Origin: Novosphingobium sp.
GTDB taxonomy: Bacteria > Pseudomonadota > Alphaproteobacteria > Sphingomonadales > Sphingomonadaceae
NCBI GenBank assembly: GCA_009885425.1
Contig: VFKS01000013.1
Coordinates: 1-5,891, forward strand
Length of the DNA stretch: 5,891 nt
Direction: 5' to 3'
In this document: positions 1-5,403 of the stretch, in pieces
Layout of the letters: every line of letters begins with the position of its first letter
How positions within the stretch are numbered: the first letter of the stretch is position 1
The notes under the pieces: generated by a model
Seen by the model: only the letters and a program-made list of their open reading frames with translations
Databases searched by the model: none
What the model was told of the DNA's origin: nothing
Position numbers and translations under genes: made by a program

Positions 1-305
1 TCCTTTACGTTGATGATCTCGCCGATGCCTGCCTGCACCTGATCCAGCACTATTCAGACAGCCTGCACATCAATGTCGGTTCGGGTGAAGAAATCTCGAT
101 CCTCGAGCTAACCCGGCTGGTGATGGAGGTCCTAGGCCATGACGGGGAAATCGTGATGGATCCCAGCAAACCCGATGGCACTCCCCGCAAACTGATGGAT
201 TCGGGTCGCCTCAAAGCGATGGGCTGGAACCCCAAGGTCTCACTGCGCGACGGGATAGCAAAGGCCTATGCCGCGTTTCTTGCTGGTGAAGGCCGCAATA
301 TCTAG
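1..305 (+). CDS. fcl: GDP-L-fucose synthase, C-terminal part (5' end outside window)
   Basis: The visible frame gives 100 complete residues followed by TAG, and the start lies before the window. GDP-L-fucose synthase is a short-chain dehydrogenase-type epimerase/reductase. It turns GDP-4-keto-6-deoxy-D-mannose into GDP-L-fucose using NADPH in the cytoplasm, supplying fucose for exopolysaccharide or lipopolysaccharide. The sequence shows the family's C-terminal substrate-binding half: LYVDDLADACLH at the window edge, then HINVGSGEEISILEL, then the highly characteristic SKPDGTPRKLMDSGRL block and the GWNPKVSLRDGI tail, all aligning by eye with E. coli WcaG. The Rossmann NAD(P)-binding half and catalytic Ser-Tyr-Lys are outside the window, so intactness cannot be judged. 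A related nucleotide-sugar epimerase is possible, but the SKPDGTPRK block argues strongly for this enzyme. It converges with the cation transporter gene, overlapping it by four bases. Confidence 0.9.
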   Translation, partial: LYVDDLADACLHLIQHYSDSLHINVGSGEEISILELTRLVMEVLGHDGEIVMDPSKPDGTPRKLMDSGRLKAMGWNPKVSLRDGIAKAYAAFLAGEGRNI

Positions 306-1216
306 CGATTCGCCAGTAAGTCCTCGGACGACAGATCGCTCTCGTCGACATGGCCTTCGGGGTCCGGGTGGATCAGGATTTCCAGCCCCGGAAACTCACT
401 GTGGATGATCGCTTCAACCTCGTCCATCACCACATGGGCTTGCCGCACGGTCATGTCCGGATCGACCGCGAGGTGGAACTGCACGAAATCACGGTCGCCT
501 GATGTGCGGGTGCGCAGATCGTGCAGGCCCTTGATTTCTGGATGGCGCGCGACTGCATCGAGAAACGCGGCGCGGCGATCATCGGGCCATTCCTTGTCCA
601 TCAGCTGCTCGATCGCCTGCTGTGAGGCGCCCCAGGCGCCCCAACCGAGCCACAGCGCAATCGCGAAGCCAAAGAACGGATCGGCTCCGGCAATCCCGGC
701 ATATTGATCGAGCGCCAGCGCCGCGATCACCGCCAGGTTGAGGAACAGATCGGACTGGTAATGGACGTGATCGGTGCTGATCGCGAGGCTGTTCGTCTGG
801 CGGATCACCCGGCGCTGCCAGGCCAGCAGCGCCACCGTGGCGATCATCGCGATCACTGAGACCGCAATGCCGCCTTCGGCGCCCTGCGGCCTGGTTCCGA
901 CGATCCACTGGTCGATCGCCCGGAACGCTAGGGTCAACGCCGAGATCGAGATCAGCACAACCTGAAACATCGCCGCCAGCGCCTCGGCTTTGCCATGGCC
1001 GAAGCGGTGCGTTTCGTCAGCAGGCTGGGCTGCAACCCAGACCCCGGCGAGCGTCGCAACACTCGCCACCAGATCGAGCACAGTATCGGCCAGACTGCCG
1101 AGCATCGCGGTCGAGCCGGTCGAAAGCACCGCCCAGACCTTTAGCCCGACCAGCAGCAGGGCGACCGAGATGCTGGCCAAGGCCGCGCTGCGGTTAAGGG
1201 ACGCGCTGGTGCTCAT
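302..1216 (-). CDS. fieF: FieF-type cation diffusion facilitator (divalent metal efflux)
   Basis: A 304-residue inner-membrane cation/proton antiporter of the CDF family, which exports Zn(II), Fe(II), Cd(II) or similar ions. Length is normal for FieF (about 300). The transmembrane metal site is complete: SLADTVLDL supplies D44 and D48 in helix 2, and HYQSD supplies H152 and D156 in helix 5, the D-D-H-D set of FieF-type zinc/iron transporters. The loop PADETHRFGHGKAEALA (65-81) carries the secondary-site histidines H70 and H74. The C-terminal cytoplasmic domain has HDLRTR, FVQFHL, QAH and ILIHPDPEG, matching the dimeric metallochaperone-like domain. The chosen ATG overlaps the pdxH stop as ATGA. 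The frame is open 188 codons further upstream, but that stretch lies opposite to nothing membrane-like and is the shadow of pdxH. No Shine-Dalgarno is visible, so translation is probably coupled to pdxH. The exact metal cannot be read from the sequence. Confidence 0.93.
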   Translation of the reverse strand: MSTSASLNRSAALASISVALLLVGLKVWAVLSTGSTAMLGSLADTVLDLVASVATLAGVWVAAQPADETHRFGHGKAEALAAMFQVVLISISALTLAFRAIDQWIVGTRPQGAEGGIAVSVIAMIATVALLAWQRRVIRQTNSLAISTDHVHYQSDLFLNLAVIAALALDQYAGIAGADPFFGFAIALWLGWGAWGASQQAIEQLMDKEWPDDRRAAFLDAVARHPEIKGLHDLRTRTSGDRDFVQFHLAVDPDMTVRQAHVVMDEVEAIIHSEFPGLEILIHPDPEGHVDESDLSSEDLLANR

Positions 1217-1842
1217 GGATAGAGCAACGTGCTGGCCCAGCCGCCACCCGGCAGCCGATTGAACTGGCGCCGTTCGTGCAAGCGAAACGGCCGATCGAGC
1301 CAGAATTCGAACGCCGTCGGGGTCAGGCAGAACCCGGTCCAGTGCGGCGGGCGCGGCACTTGTCCGACCAGATGCCGCGCGGTCGTCTTGGCGATCTGGG
1401 CGAGGAATTCCCCGCGCGAAGCCAGCGGCGCCGACTGGTCCGAAGCGTGCGCGCCCAGCTGTGAATCGCGGCTCCGGCTGGCGAAATAGGCATCGGCCAT
1501 TTCGTCCGGCACCGGCGCTATGGTTCCCTCGATCCGGATTTGGCGGCGCAGCGATTTCCAGTGGAACAACATCGCGGCCTGCCCATTGGAGAGCAGTTCC
1601 CCGCCCTTTCGGCTGCGGCTGTTGGTATAGAATACGAACCCGCCATGGGGGCCCAGCAGCTCGGCCCCGTGATCCTTCATCAGCACCATCCGCATGCTGG
1701 GCGCGGCATCGGGCGTGGCCGTGGCCAGAGCGACCGCTTCGGGATCGTTGGGCTCGCTGTTGCGCGCGTCGGCGAACCATTCGTCGAACAATACGAACGG
1801 GGCGTGATCGGGGATCGCGTTGGCGGTCTGGGTTTCATCCAT
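1213..1842 (-). CDS. pdxH: Pyridoxine/pyridoxamine 5'-phosphate oxidase
   Basis: A 209-residue cytoplasmic FMN enzyme that oxidises pyridoxine or pyridoxamine 5'-phosphate to pyridoxal 5'-phosphate with O2, the last step and salvage step of vitamin B6 metabolism. Family blocks appear in order: RMVLMK (51-56, FMN phosphate contact), FVFYTNSRSRKGGEL (69-83), FHWKSLRRQIRIEG (93-106), SRSRDSQLGAHASDQS (122-137), WTGFCLTPTAFEFWLDRPFRLHER (168-191) and a C-terminal tryptophan followed by a ...YP end. R187 and H189 of RLHER correspond to the substrate-binding pair of E. coli PdxH. Length is close to the usual 200-220. The start ATG is supported by GGGAG five bases upstream (1848-1852). First gene of a two-gene minus-strand operon with the cation transporter. 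The C-terminal LLYP differs from E. coli RLAP, and the usual Q/H/G after FW is leucine; neither looks disabling. Confidence 0.95.
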   Translation of the reverse strand: MDETQTANAIPDHAPFVLFDEWFADARNSEPNDPEAVALATATPDAAPSMRMVLMKDHGAELLGPHGGFVFYTNSRSRKGGELLSNGQAAMLFHWKSLRRQIRIEGTIAPVPDEMADAYFASRSRDSQLGAHASDQSAPLASRGEFLAQIAKTTARHLVGQVPRPPHWTGFCLTPTAFEFWLDRPFRLHERRQFNRLPGGGWASTLLYP

Positions 1843-1947
1843 GGTGGCTCCCGCATAGCCGCGCTGGTCCGGCGATGAAAGCGCGAGCGTCTCGCAATAG
1901 GCGGCGAATGCCTTGCCGTAACGGCTGATCGCACCTAGCTAGGCGCA
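1843..1947. promoter_or_regulatory. Divergent intergenic region between pdxH and the J-protein gene
   Basis: This 105-base gap must hold the promoters of both divergent units. Toward the J-protein gene, a perfect 10-base palindrome CCTAGCTAGG (1934-1943) ends four bases before the ATG. A weak -35-like TTGCCG (1913-1918) lies 17 bases before TAGCTA (1936-1941); this would place the transcript start almost on the ATG. No clear sigma-70 promoter toward pdxH was recognised. The region is also open in the pdxH frame. Promoter assignments are tentative. Confidence 0.35.
1848..1852 (-). promoter_or_regulatory. Ribosome binding site of pdxH
   Basis: GGGAG on the minus strand sits five bases before the pdxH ATG. 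It decides the start within a frame that is open for another 32 codons upstream but holds no ATG, GTG or TTG there. Confidence 0.6.
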
Positions 1948-2883
1948 ATGGCAGACCCCTATTCGATCCTCGGAGTGCCGCGCGGCGCGAGCGAGAAAGA
2001 CATCAAGTCCGCTTATCGCAAGTTGGCGAAAGAGCTGCACCCGGATCGCAACGCCGACAATCCCAAGGCGACCGAGCGCTTTTCCGAAGTGACCCGGGCC
2101 TATGACTTGCTGTCCGACAAGGACAAGCGCGCCAGGTTTGATCGGGGCGAGATCGATATCGACGGTAATCCCGCCGGGTTCGGCTTTGGCGGCGGCGGCG
2201 CAGGTGGCGGCTTTGGCGGGGGAATGGGCCGTGATCAGCGCGGATTTCGCGCCGACGGGTTCGAAGGCATGGGTGAAGGCATCGATCTTGGCGACATTTT
2301 CGATGGCCTGTTCGGCGGACGCGGCGGGATGGGCGGCGGCGGCACGCGGCGCGGCCCGGCTCCCAAGGGCGCCAATGTCCAATACAAGCTGGGTGTTCCG
2401 CTGAGTGACGCGGCAATGCTCGCAACCCAGCGTATTACCCTGTCAGATGGCAAGACGATCGACCTGAAACTACCCGCCGGGGTCGAGGATGGCACCCAGA
2501 TGCGGCTGGCGGGCAAGGGCGAGCCGGGGCCAGGCGGCAATGGCGATGCGATCGTGGTGATCCACCTCCAGCCGCACGCCTATTTCCGCCGCGAAGGTGA
2601 CAATTTGCGGCTCGATCTCCCGATCAGTCTGGACGAAGCGGTCCACGGCGCCAAAGTCAAAGTGCCAACCCCCGAAGGCGCGGTGATGCTGACCGTTGCG
2701 CCGGGATCAAGCTCGGGCAAGACGCTGCGGCTGGGCGGCAAGGGCTTTACCCGCAAGGATGGCAGCCGCGGCGACCAGCTGGTCACGCTCGAAGTCCAGT
2801 TGCCTGAGGGTGACGCAGATCTGATCCAGCGGCTCGACGGTTGGCGCGATCCGCGCAACCTGCGCGCGCGGCTGGGCGTTTAG
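1948..2883 (+). CDS. Class B J-domain co-chaperone (CbpA/DnaJ-like, no zinc finger)
   Basis: A 311-residue Hsp40 that would deliver non-native clients to DnaK and stimulate its ATPase in the cytoplasm. The J domain fills residues 4-66 (DPYSILGVPRGASEKDIKSAYRKLAKELHPD...), with the essential HPD at 31-33 and the helix-IV FDRGE. A long glycine/phenylalanine-rich linker (about 77-132) includes the DIFDGLFGG motif at 116-124. The C-terminal beta-sandwich client-binding domains follow (about 142-300), with LKLPAGVEDGTQMRLAGKGE and GKTLRLGGKGF. There are no CxxCxGxG repeats, so it is not canonical class A DnaJ but CbpA/DnaJ-B type. No strong Shine-Dalgarno precedes the ATG; only AGG within the palindrome is near. 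It is the first gene of the plus-strand run, with the YihY-family gene starting about 11 bases after its stop. Which DnaK role it plays is not readable here. Confidence 0.92.
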   Translation: MADPYSILGVPRGASEKDIKSAYRKLAKELHPDRNADNPKATERFSEVTRAYDLLSDKDKRARFDRGEIDIDGNPAGFGFGGGGAGGGFGGGMGRDQRGFRADGFEGMGEGIDLGDIFDGLFGGRGGMGGGGTRRGPAPKGANVQYKLGVPLSDAAMLATQRITLSDGKTIDLKLPAGVEDGTQMRLAGKGEPGPGGNGDAIVVIHLQPHAYFRREGDNLRLDLPISLDEAVHGAKVKVPTPEGAVMLTVAPGSSSGKTLRLGGKGFTRKDGSRGDQLVTLEVQLPEGDADLIQRLDGWRDPRNLRARLGV

Positions 2884-2894
2884 GGCCGGTCAGC

Positions 2895-3935
2895 GTGGAG
2901 GAACGTGATCTCGACGACGCTCAGCTACCGCCGCTGTCGATGCCGAATTTGTCGCCCGAAGCCCGGCGCAAGCGGGCAAAGCGGCTCAAAGACACCTATG
3001 ACGAGCACGTTGGCCCCGGGGGGCGATTCTGGAGCTCACGCCCGTTCCGGGTAATCGCGCGGGTCTGGACCGGGGCCTATCACGATGGCTTCATCCATGC
3101 CGGAAATCTCGCCTATATGGCGATCCTGGCGCTGTTCCCGTTCTTCATCACAGTTGGCGCAGGGTTCAGCCTGCTGGGCGAACAGGCGCAGCGCGAGGCT
3201 TCGGTTCACACGTTCCTCAAAGCCCTGCCGCCGATTGTCGCTACCGCGCTCGAGCCGGTTGCGATCGACGTGATTGTGGCGCGCAGCGGCTGGCTGCTGT
3301 GGATCGGCGGGCTGATCGGGCTGTGGACGGTCGGCAGCCTGATCGAGACGATCCGCGATATCCTGCGCCGGGCCTATGGTACGCGCGAAACGTTGGCCTA
3401 CTGGCGTTACCGGCTGATTTCGACCGGGGTGATCATGGCGGCTGTGATCGCCTTGCTGTTCGCGCTGCTGGCACAGGTTGCGATTGGCGCCGCGCAAGAG
3501 GTGATCCAGATCTGGTTCCCGCGCGCGGGCGACTGGATCGTGACGCTAGGCACCTCCCGGCTGGTCCCGGCGCTGGTGATCTATGCCGCGATCTACCTGT
3601 TGTTCCTGACCCTGACCCCGAGCTCTTACCGGGCGCGGCGCTATCCCAAGTGGCCGGGCGCGTTGCTGGTGACGGCGTGGTGGGCTGCGGTCAGCGCAGC
3701 CCTCCCTGCCGTGCTCCACCGCTTTTTCACCTATGATCTGACCTATGGCAGTCTGGCCGGGGTGATGATCTCGCTTTTCTTTTTCTGGCTGGTCGGCTTA
3801 GGGTTAGTGGTGGGTGCCGAACTCAATGCGGCGCTGGCGGAAAGCCCGGAAGAGCAGGACCTGCTGGGACGGCGTCGAGCGGCTGAACCGGCGGCGGAAG
3901 GTCACAAAGAAGAGGCAACAGGAAACAACGCATGA
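2895..3935 (+). CDS. YihY/BrkB-family inner-membrane protein (UPF0761)
   Basis: With a GTG start at 2895 the product has 346 residues. YihY/BrkB proteins (once called ribonuclease BN, a name since withdrawn for this family) are integral membrane proteins of poorly defined function. After a charged cytoplasmic N terminus (1-60) comes the family motif HAGNLAYMAILALFPFFITVGAG (68-90). Hydrophobic segments then lie near 132-155, 175-200, 222-242, 254-275 and 285-312, giving six predicted helices. The hallmark YGSLAGVMISLFFFWLVGLGLVVGAELNAAL ends the core at 284-314, and a polar Glu/Arg/Lys tail follows. Start choice: AGGG at 2882-2885 lies nine bases before the GTG. A TTG at 2841 would overlap the J-protein gene by 43 bases, and ATG at 2940 lacks a binding site but still precedes the conserved core. 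The 3' end overlaps fabI by ATGA. Confidence 0.85.
   Translation: MEERDLDDAQLPPLSMPNLSPEARRKRAKRLKDTYDEHVGPGGRFWSSRPFRVIARVWTGAYHDGFIHAGNLAYMAILALFPFFITVGAGFSLLGEQAQREASVHTFLKALPPIVATALEPVAIDVIVARSGWLLWIGGLIGLWTVGSLIETIRDILRRAYGTRETLAYWRYRLISTGVIMAAVIALLFALLAQVAIGAAQEVIQIWFPRAGDWIVTLGTSRLVPALVIYAAIYLLFLTLTPSSYRARRYPKWPGALLVTAWWAAVSAALPAVLHRFFTYDLTYGSLAGVMISLFFFWLVGLGLVVGAELNAALAESPEEQDLLGRRRAAEPAAEGHKEEATGNNA
3920..3925 (+). promoter_or_regulatory. Ribosome binding site of fabI
   Basis: AGGAAA lies inside the last codons of the YihY-family gene, with AGGA eight bases before the fabI ATG. It supports the ATG that overlaps the upstream stop codon, so fabI can be initiated both independently and by coupling. 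Confidence 0.6.
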
Positions 3936-4735
3936 CTGGACTGATGAAGGGCAAACGCGGGCTGATCATGGGGCTTGCCAACGACAAATCGCTGGCCTGG
4001 GGGATCGCGCAAAAGCTGCATGAGGCAGGCGCTGAGCTGGCTTTTTCCTATCAGGGCGAAGTAATGGAAAAGCGGGTCCGCCCGCTGGCCGAAAGCCTGG
4101 GCTGTGATCTGCTGATCGATTGCGATGTGTCTGACATGGACAACCTCGACAATGCCTTTGCCGCGCTGGCCGCGCGCTGGCCGACGATTGACTTTGTGGT
4201 CCATGCAATTGGTTTCTCTGACAAGAACGAGTTGCGCGGGCGGTATTATGATACCAGCCTGGATAACTTCTTGATGACTATGAACATTTCGGCCTATTCG
4301 TTTGTCGCGGTGACCAGGCGGGCCAAGGATATGATGCCGAACGGCGGATCGATCCTGACGCTGAGCTACTATGGCGCTGAGAAGGTTGTGCCGCATTACA
4401 ACGTCATGGGCGTGGCCAAGGCGGCGCTGGAAACCAGCGTGATGTATTTGGCCAATGATCTGGGCCCGCAGAACATCCGGGTCAACGCGATCTCGGCCGG
4501 GCCGATTCGGACCTTGGCAGCCAGCGGGATCGGCGATTTCCGGTACATCCTGAAGTGGAACGAATTGAATTCGCCGCTGCGCCGCAATGTTACGATTGAG
4601 GATGTCGGCGGCTCGGCGCTGTATCTGCTGTCCGACCTGTCATCAGGGGTCACTGGCGAAACGCACCACGTCGATGCGGGCTATCACTTGGTCGGGATGA
4701 AGCAGGAAGACGCGCCGGATATCGGGCTGGCTTAG
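3932..4735 (+). CDS. fabI: Enoyl-[acyl-carrier-protein] reductase (NADH), FabI type
   Basis: A 267-residue cytoplasmic enzyme that reduces trans-2-enoyl-ACP to acyl-ACP, the last step of each fatty-acid elongation cycle and the target of triclosan-type inhibitors. It belongs to the short-chain dehydrogenase superfamily but has FabI-specific features: the cofactor motif GLANDKSLAWGIA (14-26), AFSYQGE (37-43), CDVSD (64-68), HAIGFSDKNEL (91-101), and the active-site arrangement Y146, Y156, K163 in SYYGAEKVVPHYNVMGVAKA, with spacing identical to E. coli FabI. NAISAGPIRTLAASGIGDF (185-203) and the closing SSGVTGETHHVDAGYHLVGM are near-diagnostic. Length matches the family (about 260-270). The start ATG overlaps the upstream TGA as ATGA with a good AGGA site, so it is probably expressed with the J-protein and YihY genes. 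Many alphaproteobacteria carry a second FabI; whether this is the essential copy cannot be told here. Confidence 0.96.
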   Translation: MTGLMKGKRGLIMGLANDKSLAWGIAQKLHEAGAELAFSYQGEVMEKRVRPLAESLGCDLLIDCDVSDMDNLDNAFAALAARWPTIDFVVHAIGFSDKNELRGRYYDTSLDNFLMTMNISAYSFVAVTRRAKDMMPNGGSILTLSYYGAEKVVPHYNVMGVAKAALETSVMYLANDLGPQNIRVNAISAGPIRTLAASGIGDFRYILKWNELNSPLRRNVTIEDVGGSALYLLSDLSSGVTGETHHVDAGYHLVGMKQEDAPDIGLA

Positions 4736-4753
4736 GCCAAAGGCTACTTTGGC
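4736..4753. terminator. Small hairpin between convergent genes, possible weak bidirectional terminator
   Basis: GCCAAAG-GCTA-CTTTGGC is a perfect 7-base-pair stem with a 4-base loop. It starts one base after the fabI stop codon and its loop and right arm cover the last codons of the convergent gene. No T-tract follows on either strand, so classical intrinsic termination is doubtful. Confidence 0.4.
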
Positions 4754-5304
4754 TCGGGCAGTGCTGGTGGTTCGGACTGGACTTTTGCCGCAGCCTCTTC
4801 CTCAGCCTTGCGGCGGGCTTCCATCTGCTTTTCGACCTCTTCGACCCGCGACTGGGTTTCGGTCGCATCCTCATCGATGGTCGAAAGCCGCTTGGCCCGC
4901 TCATCGGCGATCAACTGGCCGAACTTGATATTCGGATCGGTCTGCTTTTCGCCGCGGGCCTGGGCCAGCAGCTTGCCGGTGCAGCCGGTCCAGCCGCCCG
5001 CGCCGGTCGGGGAGCAACTGGCGGTTCCCGCCGCGCCAACCGTTTCATAAGCGATCACCCGGTTGTTCCAAGCTTCGTTCTGCGGGCTCGTGCTGGTCCG
5101 CAGCGGTTCTGGAATGCGATAGCGCTCCCCTTCGCCCTTGCGCGCGCAGACAGTGATCGTGTCATCGCTCGATTCGGGGCAGGCGTCGCTGCCATAGATG
5201 ATCACCATGTTCATCTTCGGCTCGGGCGCAGCATCCTGCGCCATGGCCGGAGCGGCGAGGGCAAGGCCCAAAGCAAGCGGGAAAACGGCGATCAGCGGGC
5301 GCAT
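4744..5304 (-). CDS. Secreted protein of unknown function with signal peptide, four cysteines and C-terminal helical tail
   Basis: I do not recognise this 186-residue protein. A signal peptide is clear: MRPLIAVFPLALGLALAAPAMA, with a likely cleavage AMA|QD after residue 22, so the protein is probably periplasmic or exported. The cleavage region has no lipobox cysteine. The mature part has four cysteines (C42, C53, C97, C108), an even number consistent with two disulfides, in the segments GSDACPESSDDTITVCARKGEGERYRIPEPLR and GTASCSPTGAGGWTGCTGK. From about residue 129 it becomes charged and helical (DERAKRL...EEVEKQMEARRKAEEEAAAK), a likely coiled coil, ending in a proline-rich tail PPALPEPK. 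The ATG is well supported by AGGAG six bases upstream. It lies downstream of the COQ7 gene on the same strand after a 99-base gap with its own candidate promoter, and is convergent with fabI. Similar proteins seem typical of sphingomonads, but that is recollection and not tested. Confidence 0.85.
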   Translation of the reverse strand: MRPLIAVFPLALGLALAAPAMAQDAAPEPKMNMVIIYGSDACPESSDDTITVCARKGEGERYRIPEPLRTSTSPQNEAWNNRVIAYETVGAAGTASCSPTGAGGWTGCTGKLLAQARGEKQTDPNIKFGQLIADERAKRLSTIDEDATETQSRVEEVEKQMEARRKAEEEAAAKVQSEPPALPEPK

Positions 5305-5310
5305 GGGAAA

Positions 5311-5315
5311 CTCCT
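5311..5315 (-). promoter_or_regulatory. Ribosome binding site of the secreted-protein gene
   Basis: AGGAG on the minus strand, six bases before the ATG at 5304, is the strongest Shine-Dalgarno sequence in the window and fixes this start. Confidence 0.7.
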
Positions 5316-5331
5316 GAGCAGTCAGTGCCCC

Positions 5332-5361
5332 AATATAGGGGCCATCGGCGCTGAATAACAG
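5332..5361 (-). promoter_or_regulatory. Candidate promoter for the secreted-protein gene
   Basis: On the minus strand TATATT (5332-5337) resembles a -10 box (five of six to TATAAT) and lies 18 bases after a poor -35-like CTGTTA (5356-5361). Transcription would begin near 5325, leaving a leader of about 20 bases that includes the AGGAG site. The -10 is centred in an inverted repeat (5327-5342). The call is inferred from position and one good box. Confidence 0.35.
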
Positions 5362-5403
5362 CTTAAGCGCGCGGCGCCTTGTTGCCGGTCAAACAACTGG
5401 GAA

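Noticed and set aside
302..1780. A 492-codon minus-strand frame that could suggest a fusion protein
   Set aside because: Its first 188 codons are low-complexity Arg/Gly/Ala sequence lying opposite in phase to the well-conserved pdxH; the real transporter starts at the ATG at 1216 with a family-typical N terminus.
1461..1928. Plus-strand frames across pdxH
   Set aside because: Arg/Pro/Trp-rich translations without family features, antisense to a clear gene.
2145..2350. GGC-rich repetitive stretch as a DNA repeat or recombination site
   Set aside because: It simply encodes the irregular Gly/Phe linker of the co-chaperone; no fixed repeat unit.
1939..2540. Several minus-strand frames opposite the J-protein gene
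   Set aside because: They mirror its glycine-rich codons, giving Ala/Pro/Arg-rich shadows with no recognisable domain.
1948..2883. Canonical class A DnaJ
   Set aside because: No CxxCxGxG zinc-finger repeats; the protein passes straight from the Gly/Phe region to the C-terminal sandwich domains.
5361..5378. GCTTAAGC and adjoining GCGCGCGGCGCC as a COQ7 terminator
   Set aside because: Only short self-complementary words with tiny loops and no T-tract; not enough to call a terminator.
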